A DNA stretch of 64,000 nt from Bog-473 sp963791995 (GCA_963791995.1 CAWBUQ010000018.1:27223-91222); one strand, 5' to 3'; positions 54,598-63,766 are shown, counted from the first letter of the stretch. Translations and numbers: made by a program. Notes: generated from the letters alone by a model not told the origin.

Positions 54598-55548
54598 GTG
54601 GCGGTCGTGCACGCCGTGGTGATCCAAGACGGCCGGCTCGTCTACGAGGAGCGGGACGACCCCGTCCCCGGTGACACCGAGCTGGTGGTCGACGTGCGGG
54701 CGGCCGGGATCAACGGGGCCGACATGGCCCAGCGGGCCGGCCACTACCCGGCCCCACCGGGATGGCCCCAGGACATCCCGGGCATGGAGATGGCCGGCGA
54801 GGTGGCGGGCGTCGGGCGGGCCGTCACTCTCTTCTCCCCCGGCGACCGCGTCATGGCCGTCGTCGGCGGCGGCGCGCAGGCGACGATGGCCCGTGTGGAC
54901 GAGTCCCATGCCTTGGCCGTCCCCGCCTCCCTGCCCTGGGCCGAGGCCGGGGGGTTCCCCGAGGTGTACTCAACCGCCTATGACGCCCTCTTCACCCAGG
55001 CCGGCCTCGCCATGGGCGAGCGCCTGCTCGTGTCGGGCGCGGCCGGGGGCGTCGGCACCGCCGGCGTCCAGCTGGCCGCGGCCACCGGTGCCGTCGTGAT
55101 CGCCAGCGTGCGCGACGACGAGCGCCGCCAGGCGGTGGCCGAGCTCGGCGCCGATACCGTCATCGCCCCTGGCGAGGAGGCCGCGCACGGCCCCTACGAC
55201 GTCGTGCTCGAGCTCGTCGGCGTGCCGAGCCTCACCAACGCGCTGCCGGCGCTCGCCACCGGCGGGCGCGTCGTCGTCATCGGCGTCGGCGGCGGCGCGC
55301 AGATGGAGATCAACCTCTTCACGCTGATGGGCAAACGGGCGCGTCTCGGCGGCTCCACACTGCGCGCCCGCACCTTGCGCGAGAAGGCGAACGTCGCGTC
55401 TGGCGTGGCACGTCACGTCGTACCACTGCTGGCGTCGGGCCGCATTGCGGTACCGGTGTGCGACACCTTCTCACTCGCCGAGGCACAGACCGCATACGAC
55501 CGCTTCGCCCAGGGCGCCAAGTTCGGCAAGGTGGTCCTCGTCCCTTGA
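54598..55548 (+). CDS. MDR-family quinone oxidoreductase (zinc-free)
   Basis: 316 residues of the medium-chain dehydrogenase/reductase superfamily. GroES-like N-domain (DIPGMEMAGEVAGVGRAVTLFSPGD) and Rossmann domain (LLVSGAAGGVGTAGVQLAAATGAVVIAS). The Cys/His zinc ligands of alcohol dehydrogenases are missing, which fits an NADPH quinone oxidoreductase. It starts at GTG 54598 or 54607. The HAD gene after it is 10 bases away. Confidence 0.9.
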   Translation: MAVVHAVVIQDGRLVYEERDDPVPGDTELVVDVRAAGINGADMAQRAGHYPAPPGWPQDIPGMEMAGEVAGVGRAVTLFSPGDRVMAVVGGGAQATMARVDESHALAVPASLPWAEAGGFPEVYSTAYDALFTQAGLAMGERLLVSGAAGGVGTAGVQLAAATGAVVIASVRDDERRQAVAELGADTVIAPGEEAAHGPYDVVLELVGVPSLTNALPALATGGRVVVIGVGGGAQMEINLFTLMGKRARLGGSTLRARTLREKANVASGVARHVVPLLASGRIAVPVCDTFSLAEAQTAYDRFAQGAKFGKVVLVP

Positions 55549-55558
55549 TCCGCGGCCG

Positions 55559-56308
55559 ATGATCGAGGCCGTCCTCTTCGACGGCGACCAGACGCTGTGG
55601 GACTTCGAGCGCGTCATGCGCGACGCCCTTGTCACCGTCCTCGGCGAGTTGCGGGCCGAGCGACCTGGTCCCGCCAGCGACGCGCTCACGTGGCACGACC
55701 TTCAAGAGGACCGGGCCGAGGTGGCGGCCGAACTCGCCGGCGTCGAGTACAACCTCGAGCGGCTCCGCGTGCTCGGGTTCTCGCGCACGTTGGCCCGTGT
55801 CCGTGCCACTGAGGGTGGCGACGAGGCAGCCGACGCCGAGGTGGCCGAGCGGATCGCTGCGTCGTACTTCGAGCACCGCGACCGTGACCCCGCCCTCTTC
55901 CCCGACACGCTGCCCTGCCTGCGGGCGCTGCGCCCGCGCTACCGGCTCGGCCTGCTCTCCAACGGCAGCCGCCTCCCCGAGAAGGTGGGGCTCAGCGGCT
56001 ACTTCGAGTCGGTGGTCTTCGCACAGGACCACCGCGTGGCCAAGCCGGACAAAGGCATCTTCGAGATCGTCGAGCGCCAGCTCGCCCTGGCGCCCGAGCG
56101 ATGCGTCCTGGTGGGCGACCACCCGCTCAACGACGTCGTCGGGGCCAAGCGGGCCGGCTGGCACGCAGTCTGGCTCGACCGCGACAGGGACGGTTTTCCC
56201 GACAGCCTCGAGGGCGACGATGTCCCCGACGCCGTGGTGCAGACCCTGACCGACCTCCCGGTCGTGCTCGACCGGCTCGACCGGCTCGACGGGCGCGACG
56301 CCTCCTGA
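55559..56308 (+). CDS. HAD-superfamily hydrolase
   Basis: 249 residues. Nucleophile site VLFDGDQTLWDFERVM (DxD), cap region of about 90 residues, GLLSNGSRLPEKVGLSGYF (motif II), KPDKGIFEIVERQLALAPERCVLVGDHPLNDVVGAKRAGW (motifs III and IV). It resembles YjjG/haloacid dehalogenase-like phosphatases. ATG at 55559. The frame is intact, unlike the other HAD gene nearby. Confidence 0.9.
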   Translation: MIEAVLFDGDQTLWDFERVMRDALVTVLGELRAERPGPASDALTWHDLQEDRAEVAAELAGVEYNLERLRVLGFSRTLARVRATEGGDEAADAEVAERIAASYFEHRDRDPALFPDTLPCLRALRPRYRLGLLSNGSRLPEKVGLSGYFESVVFAQDHRVAKPDKGIFEIVERQLALAPERCVLVGDHPLNDVVGAKRAGWHAVWLDRDRDGFPDSLEGDDVPDAVVQTLTDLPVVLDRLDRLDGRDAS

Positions 56309-56354
56309 ACTGGCTTTTCTATCTCCGGATCCGGCTGCGTGCCGACTTCTCAGC

Positions 56355-56389
56355 GTCTATGACATAGACGATTCGATATACTCACTCGG
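56355..56389 (+). promoter_or_regulatory. leaderless TA promoter with operator
   Basis: A perfect palindrome GTCTATG-A-CATAGAC (56355-56369) lies just before a -10 TATACT (56377-56382); transcription would begin at the antitoxin GTG at 56389. The palindrome covers the -35 zone, the expected place for an autorepressing antitoxin. Confidence 0.65.
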
Positions 56390-56718
56390 TGAGCGCAGCC
56401 AAAGTGATCCGCGATGTCCGGCGCCGCCAGGGCCTGACCCAGGCCCAGCTGGCCCGCCGCGCCGGCACCTCCCAGCCGGTGATCTCCGCCTACGAGCACG
56501 GGCGGCGCGACCCGGGCTACGCCACGTTGCGCAAGCTGGTCGAAGCGGCCGGGGAACGGCTGCGTCTCGACGCTGCCCCTCCGCCGGCCGAGCTGGTACC
56601 GCCTGCGGACGAACAGGAGCATGCCAGCCGCCTACTCGACGTGCTGTCCCTGGCCGACGCCATTCCGCGCCGGCGCCTCGATCCCGTCCTGCGGGCCCCG
56701 CGACTCGTCTCTCGATGA
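56389..56718 (+). CDS. Xre-family antitoxin-like regulator
   Basis: 109 residues: HTH_3 domain at residues 5-60 (VIRDVRRRQGLTQAQLARRAGTSQPVISAYEHGRRDPGYATLRKLVEAAG) and a Pro-rich, helical tail. It overlaps the nucleotidyltransferase gene by 4 bases (ATGA), the usual form of an HTH/NTase pair. A palindrome over the -35 suggests autorepression. The GTG start lies directly at the promoter. Confidence 0.88.
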   Translation: MSAAKVIRDVRRRQGLTQAQLARRAGTSQPVISAYEHGRRDPGYATLRKLVEAAGERLRLDAAPPPAELVPPADEQEHASRLLDVLSLADAIPRRRLDPVLRAPRLVSR

Positions 56719-57263
56719 CCACGCTGACCCTGGCCGGTCGGGTGCTGGCGATCGAGGAGGCGCTGGTTGCTGTGCCCCATGCCTTCGGGGGTGCCCTCGC
56801 CCTCGCCTACTACGCCGAGCCGCGGTCGACGATCGACATCGACCTCAACGTGTTCGTGCCCGCCGAGCGATTTGCCGATGTCGCCGCTCCCCTGGCGCGG
56901 CTCGGGGCGGCGACGGACGACCCCACCACCGAGGTCATCGCCCGTCGCGACGGACAGGTCCGGGTGCTGTGGGACAGCACGCCGATCGATCTCTTCTTTG
57001 CCTACGACGCCTTTCACGAGTCGGCGGCCTCGGCGCGCCGACCGGTGCCATTCGCCGACGTGGCGATCCCGATCCTGGCCGCCGACCACCTCGTGGTGTG
57101 CAAGGTGATCTACAACCGCCCGCGGGACTGGATCGACATCGAGGCGATGCTCGGGGCCGGGGCGGACGTCTCCGCCGCCGAGGTCCTGCGCTGGGTGGCT
57201 CGGATCGCCGGCGACGAGGACCCCCGTTTCGACCGCATCGCCGCCGTCCTCACCGGTCGCTAG
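56715..57263 (+). CDS. AbiEii-like nucleotidyltransferase (probable toxin)
   Basis: 182 residues. The NTase signature is seen at residues about 25-46: FGGALALAYYAEPRSTIDIDLNVFV, with the metal-binding DxD (DID). A following PIDLFFAYDAFHES and a late LAADHLVVCKVIYNRPRDWIDIEAML match AbiEii/DUF6036-type nucleotidyltransferases, which inactivate cells by transferring nucleotides, often to tRNA, and pair with an HTH antitoxin. The TAG stop is formed where a TnpB element begins; the flanking copy on the far side would give TGA. The 3' end is thus just past the element junction. Confidence 0.83.
   Translation: MTTLTLAGRVLAIEEALVAVPHAFGGALALAYYAEPRSTIDIDLNVFVPAERFADVAAPLARLGAATDDPTTEVIARRDGQVRVLWDSTPIDLFFAYDAFHESAASARRPVPFADVAIPILAADHLVVCKVIYNRPRDWIDIEAMLGAGADVSAAEVLRWVARIAGDEDPRFDRIAAVLTGR
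57253..57261 (+). repeat. 9-base direct repeat, left flank
   Basis: CCGGTCGCT, made up of the last codons of the toxin gene, matches 58891-58899 exactly. It is a probable target duplication, or shared end sequence. Confidence 0.7.
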
Positions 57264-57400
57264 GTTCGGCAAATGGGTGTGATGACGGGTGCGTCAGCAC
57301 CAATCACCGCCTATCTGCCAAACCGAGCACCGTTGCCAGTGCCCCGTCCAAGTCCCACAAACCCCGCCGAAGAAGGCGGCGGTGCTGCTTGGTTCTGCCC
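57263..57400 (-). ncRNA. predicted omega (reRNA) region
   Basis: The 138 bases after the tnpB stop, on its strand, hold a CCGCCG/CGGCGG hairpin (57364-57382) and a two-part stem: GTGAT/ATCAC enclosing GGTGC/GCACC (57279-57307). TnpB guide RNAs are made from this end of the element, with the guide read from flanking DNA, here minus-strand TAGCGACCGGTGAGGA, the 3' end of the toxin gene. RNA identity is inferred from position and folding only. Confidence 0.45.
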
Positions 57401-58813
57401 TCAGGCGATGGCTGCCAGCGAAGCGCGTGCCCCGTTGGTCTTATGCCCTCTCGGGTCAGCGTTTTGCGTCTCCGGTCGTAGCCCGGCGACGGATCTGTCC
57501 ACACCGAGCGCGAGGAGCCTCAGTCCCTCGCGCTCGAGATTGCGGGCTGCGTTGACGTCTCGGTCCAACACGAGCCCGCAGCCCTCGCAGCGATATACCC
57601 GTTCGAAGAGGGGCAACGTGGCTTTTGTCGCCCCACACGCCGAACAGGTCTTCGACGAAGGGTAGAAGCGGTCGACCATCACGAGGCGCCCACCTCGGTC
57701 GTCACACTTGTAGGCGAGTTGTCGGCGCAGCTCACCGAGCCCGGCGTCGGCAACACGTCGGGCCAGGCGACGTCCCGAGCGGGCCAGGGCATGGACGTTC
57801 AGGTCCTCGATGACCACGGCATCGAAAGATCCGGCCAGCACCGTGCTGAGCCGGTGGAGATGAAGCGCCCGGGTCTTGGCGACCTGGCCGTGCAGGCGGG
57901 CCCGGCGCTCGAGAAGCCGCCGGCGGTTACGCGAGCCCTTCTCACAACGTGAGACGGCCCGATCAAGCGCGGCGAGGCGGCGGAGCTGGCTAGCCAGGAC
58001 CTCAGGGTTGGACACGTGGCCGACCACATCACTGAGCCCGCACGGCACGGGCACGGACAACGTGGCCAGGTGTTTGAGCCCGGCGTCGACTCCCACCGTC
58101 GGCCCTCGGCGCTTCATCGGCGGCGGGGCCGGCTTCTCAGCGAAGCGCACCGAGAACGCCGCCTGCCAACGTCCGCCTCGATGCGAAATGGTGACCTTTT
58201 GGATGCTGGCCCGACCGTGTGCGACCAAGTTGTAGAGCCGCCGGGTCGAGGTGGTGGTGTGAATCCAGGCCAGCTGGTCTCGCCGCCTACGGATGCCGGT
58301 ATCGGGGCTGCACTGCGGCAGCATCAGGCGGACAGAGTGGCGGGAGGGGTGGAGCCAGGACAGCTGGTGATTGATCTCGACGAAGCTGACTGTCGGCATG
58401 GATCGGGCCCGCGACTTGAATCCGGGGAAGCCGACACGCCGCCCGGGCCGGGCACCCTTCTTCGAGTCCGAGAAGTTCTTCAACGCGGCGGCGGCCGAGG
58501 TAACTCCGGAACGAAAGGCGTGCATGGACACCTCCCGCCACCAGGGCGCTACATCCTCCTTGGCCTGATTCCACGCCATACCCAGTCCGTAGGCGGACCA
58601 CGAGAGCGCCGGGGTGAGTTGATCCTCACTGACGCCGCTGGCGCGTTCGGCCGCTCTGGTGGACAGGTTGTCCTTGATCCGGGCGATGGCCCAGTTGTGC
58701 GCCACGCGAGCGGCGCCGCAGTACGAGCGCAAAAGGCGCTCTTGCGCGGGCGTCGGGTCGAGGGTTACAACGACGCCTCGGGTCACGAAACCCTCTTCGG
58801 TGCCGCCGGCCAT
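57401..58813 (-). CDS. tnpB: TnpB RNA-guided nuclease (IS605 OrfB family)
   Basis: 470 residues. N-terminal helical domain (TLDPTPAQERLLRSYCGAARVAHNWA); RuvC-like core with Asp in TVGVDAGLKHLATLS, Glu in AVVIEDLNVHALARS and Asp in GLVLDRDVNAARNLEREG; and a four-Cys zinc finger (KTCSACGATK...YRCEGCG). All three acidic residues are present, so it should be active. TnpB is the ancestor-like relative of Cas12: it cuts DNA beside a short motif using an element-encoded guide RNA and favours element retention. ATG at 58813 or a GTG 10 codons later. No tnpA accompanies it. Confidence 0.93.
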   Translation of the reverse strand: MAGGTEEGFVTRGVVVTLDPTPAQERLLRSYCGAARVAHNWAIARIKDNLSTRAAERASGVSEDQLTPALSWSAYGLGMAWNQAKEDVAPWWREVSMHAFRSGVTSAAAALKNFSDSKKGARPGRRVGFPGFKSRARSMPTVSFVEINHQLSWLHPSRHSVRLMLPQCSPDTGIRRRRDQLAWIHTTTSTRRLYNLVAHGRASIQKVTISHRGGRWQAAFSVRFAEKPAPPPMKRRGPTVGVDAGLKHLATLSVPVPCGLSDVVGHVSNPEVLASQLRRLAALDRAVSRCEKGSRNRRRLLERRARLHGQVAKTRALHLHRLSTVLAGSFDAVVIEDLNVHALARSGRRLARRVADAGLGELRRQLAYKCDDRGGRLVMVDRFYPSSKTCSACGATKATLPLFERVYRCEGCGLVLDRDVNAARNLEREGLRLLALGVDRSVAGLRPETQNADPRGHKTNGARASLAAIA

Positions 58814-58890
58814 AGCTCCAGTGTCGTCTCTGGATGTGACGTTGAACCCCAGGCTCGGCGCTACCCGATCACCACGATTTGCCGAACCCG

Positions 58891-58899
58891 CCGGTCGCT
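58891..58899 (+). repeat. 9-base direct repeat, right flank
   Basis: Second copy of CCGGTCGCT. Joined to the left flank it restores ACCGGTCGCTGA, that is the toxin gene ending in TGA, which supports an insertion at this point. Confidence 0.7.
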
Positions 58900-58922
58900 G
58901 AACGCGGCGGCACGCCGAGCGC

Positions 58923-60838
58923 TCAGGCCATCCCCACGATGGGCGCGTTCAGCGGGGACCCGCCGTGCGAGCCCAGGAACGGTGCGTCGCCGTAGGCGAA
59001 GATCCCGCCGTCGGCTCCGACGAGCCAGTAGCCGTTGCCGCCCGGCGATCGCTCCAACCCGACGATGCGCGCGCGGAGTCCGGTGCCGGCGGCAGAACCG
59101 GCGGCGCCGGCATCGCCGTAGGGGAACACCTCGCCGTCGGCCGCGGCCAGCCAGTAGCCGCCCTCGTCTGCCGTCGTGGCCAGGCCGACCACCGGGGCTC
59201 TCAGGGGCGAGCCGGCGTGGGACCCGTAGTACTTGACGTGCAGGCCGTACGTGAAGACACCGCCGTCGGCTCCCACGAGGTAGTAGTCCGAATAGTCCGA
59301 TCCGTGCGCGGCCCCTGCCATGCCGACGATCGGGGCGTTGAGGTGTTGGCCGGCCGCCGAGCCCTCGAAGATGATCTGGCCGAACGCGAACACTCCGCCG
59401 TCTGCCGCCACCAGCCAGTAGCCGCCTCCACCCGGGTTGACGGCCATCCCGACGATGGGCGAGTTGAGGTGCTGCGCGCCCATGGAGCCGTAGAAGACCG
59501 CGTCACCGAAGGCGAAGACGCCGCCGTCGGAGGCCACGAGCCAGTACCCGCCGTTGTCGGGCGTCGCGGCGATGCCGACGATCGGCGCGTTGAGATGAGT
59601 GCCGCCCATGGAGCCGTCGAAGGTTGCGTCGCCGTAGGTGAAGACACCGCCGTCGGCCGCGGCCAGCCGGTAGCCACCCGCTGGTGCCGGCGTCGGTGGG
59701 GTCGGCGTGGGCGGCGCCGGCGCCGGCGCCGTCGTCACGGCGAAGGCGCCCATGTCGCACGGGGCGCCCCTGCTCACGCCTCGCTGGTCCGGCTGGCTGC
59801 ACGAGGCCGTGCTCTGCCCCGGTGCCACGAAGCTCGCCGGGATCACCGCCTGCGCCGGATTCACCTGGGCCCCGGTCTGGGGAAGCAGCGCCACCGTCTC
59901 GGTCGGGCCCCCGTTGTCGGCGAGCGAGTCCACGAACGGGTCGAGGGCCGCCGAGTCGTTCACGCTGCCCGTCACGCTGAACCCGCACGAGGTGTCGTCG
60001 CTGATGTTGTACCCGCCGTCGACGCTCGGCGCCCCGCTGCACTCGTTGGACCCTGCCACCTCGCGCTGGCGTTCCCGAAGATGTCGCCGGCCACGACTGA
60101 CGTGCCGCCGTCGAAGAGAATGGCGTCGCCGAGGCCGCCCTGGGTGGAGTTGTTCGCGAACGTCGAATCGGTGATGGTCACCGTGGCGCCGTCGTCGTCG
60201 ATGGCGCCGCCGAGGCCGCCGTTGAGCGCCGTGTCATCGGCGAACGTCGAGTTGGTGGCGACGAGGGTGCCCCCGTCCATGTCAATGCCCCCGCCCAGCC
60301 CGGGCCCTCCTCCTCCGATGCCCGACGAGCTGTTGGCGATCGTTGAGTCGAGAAGGGTCAGCGTCCCGCCCAACACGTCGATGCCGCCACCAACGCCCGG
60401 CGTGCTCCCGTTCTCGATCATGACCTGTTGGATCGTCACGTCCGCACTCGAACCGAGGCTGACCACGGTGCCACTGCCGGTGCCGTCCAGCACGGCGGGT
60501 GAGCCTCCGGGCTCCGCCTTTATCGTCACCGCGAGGTTGACGGACGGGTGGTCGTCGATCGTCCCGGACACCTCGATGGTGTCGCCGGGACCTGCCTGGG
60601 TGAGGGCGTAACTCACCGTCGCGCAGGGACTCCCCGCGCTCTGACAGTTCCCACTGTCCGACCCGGCCGTCGCCACGAAGAGGGTCGCCACGATGGCGCC
60701 GGCCGGTGGCGCGGCCAGGACCCCCCAGCCCAATGCGCCGCCGGCCAGCGCCACGATGGGCGCCGCCAGCCTGAACCAGCGGCGAGCAGACACCGACCCG
60801 ACGGGACGCAGCACCGAACGACGTGGAGAGAGGGCCAT
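58923..60838 (-). CDS. secreted beta-helix protein with GYWLV repeats (one frameshift)
   Basis: About 638 residues. Signal-like N-terminus (RWFRLAAPIVALAGGALGWGVLA), then a right-handed beta-helix-type region with repeated GGIDVLGGTLTLLDSTIANSS strings, a Cys-bearing middle part, a Pro/Thr linker (PAPAPPTPTPPTPAPA) and six C-terminal repeats of about 46 residues (GYWLVASDGGVFAFGDAVFYGS type). The frame changes near 60065. The repeat is common in Acidimicrobiia surface proteins, function unknown. It is convergent with the TnpB insertion. Confidence 0.82.
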
Positions 60839-60974
60839 GGAGCACGAGACTATGACGACGGCGCGCTGATTCGAGGGATGGAACGGGTTCAGCGAGTCCA
60901 TGCGGGTGCCCCGGCGCTCCCAGGGGGACGCCGCAGATCTGGTAGGCCTCGGGCCGGGGGCTGGTGCCCGCAGC

Positions 60975-61037
60975 GAGGAGGCCGACCGCGCCGCACTGAC
61001 GGCCGTGCTGGTCAAGATCCTCGACGCCGGCTGCTGA
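60975..61037 (+). pseudogene. 3' remnant of a MarR gene
   Basis: The last 20 codons (EEADRAALTAVLVKILDAGC and stop) nearly match the 3' end of the MarR gene at 42253-42687, but no HTH or start lies upstream. It is a fragment left by duplication and deletion. The rest of the gap 60839-61065 shows nothing. Confidence 0.8.
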
Positions 61038-61065
61038 CGCGTCGTCGGGCTGATTTCGCCGCCCG

Positions 61066-61832
61066 TTACCGAGTCGTCAGAGTGACGGTCGAGTACTCGG
61101 GCACCTTGGAGTCGGCGGCCGGAGACTCGGAGACCACATGGGTCCCGACAGGGTTTGCCCAACCGGCATTGAGGCATGCCTCGACAAAGGCGTAGGCCGC
61201 AGTGGACGAGCTTTCCCCCACGACATTGGGGACGGTCCCCAACGTGGGCGCGGTCGTTGATGGTGCGCACGGTGCAAGCTCGGGAGCCATCGCCGGCGTC
61301 GCGAGCGTGACGGCCACTCGATTGGGAGTCTGCGTGAGGCTTTCAGGCCGACGAGGTCGAGCACCGTCGAATAATGCCCGGTCGGCAAGGGAGGCGGGAC
61401 ATCACGACCGTTGGCGACGTCACATGTCGGGAAGGCCGACGGCGACGTCCCACGTGGCTCCGGTTGCGAGCAGCCGACGAACGTCGTGATGACGGCAACC
61501 GGATAGCGATTGATGCCGGGCCGGAGCCGGGCCGATGGTGCACACCCAACCAGGGAATGGCCGAAGGAAGGCGAATAGGTTGGACTCTTCAGTCCGACGG
61601 CCAGCCACCCGTCGATCGCACAGGTGTTGACGGTGATCGTCTTCGGGGTCGTGTTGGTCAAGACCGCAGTTCCCTTGATCCGGTAGCCGGCGATGACGTC
61701 GTGCGTGCTGAGAACGAGGTGGACCTTGATCGGGCTTGCCGGCGCCCCACCAGCATCGACGACCGGGCCGCCGGCGACCAGGGCGAGCGACACCACCCCC
61801 AGGGCGACCATTGCATGCAGCCACGTCCCCAT
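61066..61832 (-). CDS. exported PASTA-domain protein, ASPIKVH type B (one frameshift)
   Basis: About 255 residues. Start MGTWLHAMVALGVVSLALVA then PASPIKVHLVLSTHD, homologous to the 43803-44840 protein; next a domain with GTAVLTNTTPKTITVNTCAID and four Cys; then, after a shift near 61340, a Pro/Thr segment and one PASTA domain (PTLGTVPNVVGESSSTAAYAFVEACLNAGWANPVGTHV). PASTA domains bind cell-wall material. ATG at 61832 is used; an in-frame extension to 61916 is possible. Confidence 0.75.
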
Positions 61833-61875
61833 CACGAGGAGTATGACGCACGGAGTGCTGCGTTGGTTCGGCGCC
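61817..61875 (-). repeat. duplicated promoter/start block, copy 2
   Basis: Counterpart of 44825-44883 (51 of 59 bases the same). It carries the same CATACT -10 and the ATGGGG start of the type B gene. The stretch beyond it, 61876-62206, shows no convincing gene; the reading frame upstream of 62207 is open but poor. Confidence 0.75.
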
Positions 61876-62206
61876 GCCGCGCTCGCTCGACACGTGGCGC
61901 CATACGACGTTACCAAGGTCGTCTTGTTCTCTTCTGGTCCCGGACAAGGTGCAGGCAGAGATCGTGAACGCGACTGCGACGATGCCGCTCAGAACGTGGC
62001 AGCCGCTGCACGCGGTTCGCCGAGCGCTGCGGTTGTGCCAGGCCGGTCCTGGCCAAAGCCGTACAGGCCGAGTGGAAGGTAATGTACGAACTTCACGTGC
62101 AAATGCAGGACTCGACCAGCTAGCGGATCACTCGTCCGGCAGATGGCCGGTATCAGGGGCCCGAAGGCGAGGACTCGACACCGAGCTGACGAGTGGAGAC
62201 CCAAAG

Positions 62207-63766
62207 TTGACCACAGGCGAGCAGAGCGAAGCGATCGCCCGGAGGGAACTGATTGTGGGGCCAGACCGCGTGCATACGCAGGTCAAGGACCGGTTCGGGA
62301 GCTGGGCTGTTACGGGCCTGGGTTTAGTCGCCATGATCGGGCTGACTCCTTGGCTCGGTGCCTCCATCTACCAAGACGAAGGTACGTCCCTCTTCTCAGC
62401 CCATTTGCCGTGGTCTGACCTGTGGACTCAATCCCAGCATCAAGATCTCGTTCTGTTGTCCTACTACGTGTTTCTGCATTTTTGGCTGCTGGCCTCCGCC
62501 AGCATCGAGTGGGCACGAGTCCCTTCGCTCCTTGCGTTTGGCGCGGTCGTCATGCTGGTCGGCCGAATAGGGCTGCGAGTCGGCGGACGATGGTGCGGCA
62601 TTATCGCCTCTGTACTCGCTGCGACGAACACGCTCTTGGCCGAAAAGGCGCTGAGCGCGCGTCCCTACGAGCTGACAGCTCTGAGCGCGACCCTGTGCGC
62701 GGCGGTTCTCGTGAAGTGGCTGGAGGACGGTCGGCGAAGCCGGTTGTGGGTGTTCAGCCTTCTCGGCATCGCCACTGCACTCTTGCAGATCTTTGCGGTC
62801 CTCGCCCCCATGGCAATGGTGTTCGCCGTACTGGTTGCGCGGCCGCAGCGCCTCGCCGAACGCCTCCGTGCGATGGTGGTGCCGATCGGCACAATGGTCC
62901 TTGTCACTGTGGCGTTCCTCGCCGCCACCGCCGGACAGCGGGGGCAAGTGTCATGGATCGCCTCGCTCCCGATGGCGACTGTGCTTGAAAATGCCAGGGG
63001 TCCGGCCATAGGAAATCTCTACGACGTGGCATTAGTGGCTGCTGCGATCGTGGCACTGCTGGTTCCCTTTTACCTCTGGAATCAGGGCGGTCGCGCAATG
63101 TGGTCGGAACTTCTCGGTCGCGATCGCGACGGCCTGGCGCTTTCCTTCGGGTGGGCCATACTTCCGACGCTGGTCCTCGTCGGCACATCGATCGTCTATC
63201 CGGTGTTCGTGAGCCGCTACGCGACAATGTCGTCTCCGGGTCTTGCCCTGTTCTTCGGCCTCGTCTCTGGCCGAGTTGTCCAGCTCGTACAGGGCCGACG
63301 ACGCGCCGCAGCGCCCGGTCGGCTGCGACAGCCCCTGGGGAAAGCTTTGGCTGTCGCTGGAGCAGTGGCCTTGGTGATCCTGTCGGTCAATTTTTGGACG
63401 AACGCATCGACCGTTTACGAAGATCTTCCGGGCTTGGCGCTCTACGTGGCCGAGCAGGCCCAACCCGGGGACGCGATCGTCCTTCACAACCACGATCTGA
63501 CCACGGCCGTCGACTACTACCTCACAAGAGATGGACGGAGTCTCGCTCTGTGGCCCGAGGTGGGCGTGCAGCAGAGCGACCCCGACGGCGTTGATCTGGT
63601 CCTGCATCCAGGAGCTGCCTACAAGCTGCCGCATCGTCTTTGGATCGTCGAAGACGGGAACGGATTGACGAGCTTCACCGAATCGGTCCTCCACCCCTAC
63701 TACACGTTGATTGCGGTCCACCAGTACATCGGCATCTCGTTATGGCTGTACGTCCGTTCGCGGTGA
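62207..63766 (+). CDS. GT39-like polytopic membrane protein
   Basis: About 520 residues, ten or more membrane helices. The first loop has GASIYQDEGTSLFSAHLPWSDLW, the acidic Asp-Glu loop of GT-C (PMT/ArnT-like) enzymes, followed by LSYYVFLHFWLLASAS and LSARPYELTALSA. The C-terminal exported part (YVAEQAQPGDAIVLHNHDLTTAVDYYLTRDG) fits mannosyl- or sugar-transferases of this class. The start is uncertain (TTG 62207 or GTG 62255). The frame is intact. Related in type to the 34197-35557 protein. Confidence 0.8.
   Translation: MTTGEQSEAIARRELIVGPDRVHTQVKDRFGSWAVTGLGLVAMIGLTPWLGASIYQDEGTSLFSAHLPWSDLWTQSQHQDLVLLSYYVFLHFWLLASASIEWARVPSLLAFGAVVMLVGRIGLRVGGRWCGIIASVLAATNTLLAEKALSARPYELTALSATLCAAVLVKWLEDGRRSRLWVFSLLGIATALLQIFAVLAPMAMVFAVLVARPQRLAERLRAMVVPIGTMVLVTVAFLAATAGQRGQVSWIASLPMATVLENARGPAIGNLYDVALVAAAIVALLVPFYLWNQGGRAMWSELLGRDRDGLALSFGWAILPTLVLVGTSIVYPVFVSRYATMSSPGLALFFGLVSGRVVQLVQGRRRAAAPGRLRQPLGKALAVAGAVALVILSVNFWTNASTVYEDLPGLALYVAEQAQPGDAIVLHNHDLTTAVDYYLTRDGRSLALWPEVGVQQSDPDGVDLVLHPGAAYKLPHRLWIVEDGNGLTSFTESVLHPYYTLIAVHQYIGISLWLYVRSR

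Larger units (their letters stand above)
57263..58888 (-). mobile_element. TnpB element with terminal inverted repeats
   Basis: About 1.63 kb containing one tnpB gene. The ends are GGTTCGGCAAAT (57263-57274) and its exact complement (58877-58888), and the match continues imperfectly to about 21 bases (TGAT after a 5-base mismatch block). Outside lie direct copies of CCGGTCGCT (57253-57261 and 58891-58899). No tnpA recombinase is present, so it needs help to move or is immobile. Inverted ends with a flanking duplication are not the usual form for IS200/IS605 or IS607 elements. Confidence 0.75.

Noticed and set aside
61949..62206. N-terminal extension of the GT39-like protein
   Set aside because: About 86 residues without helices or family resemblance precede the first membrane helix region; they look like untranslated sequence.
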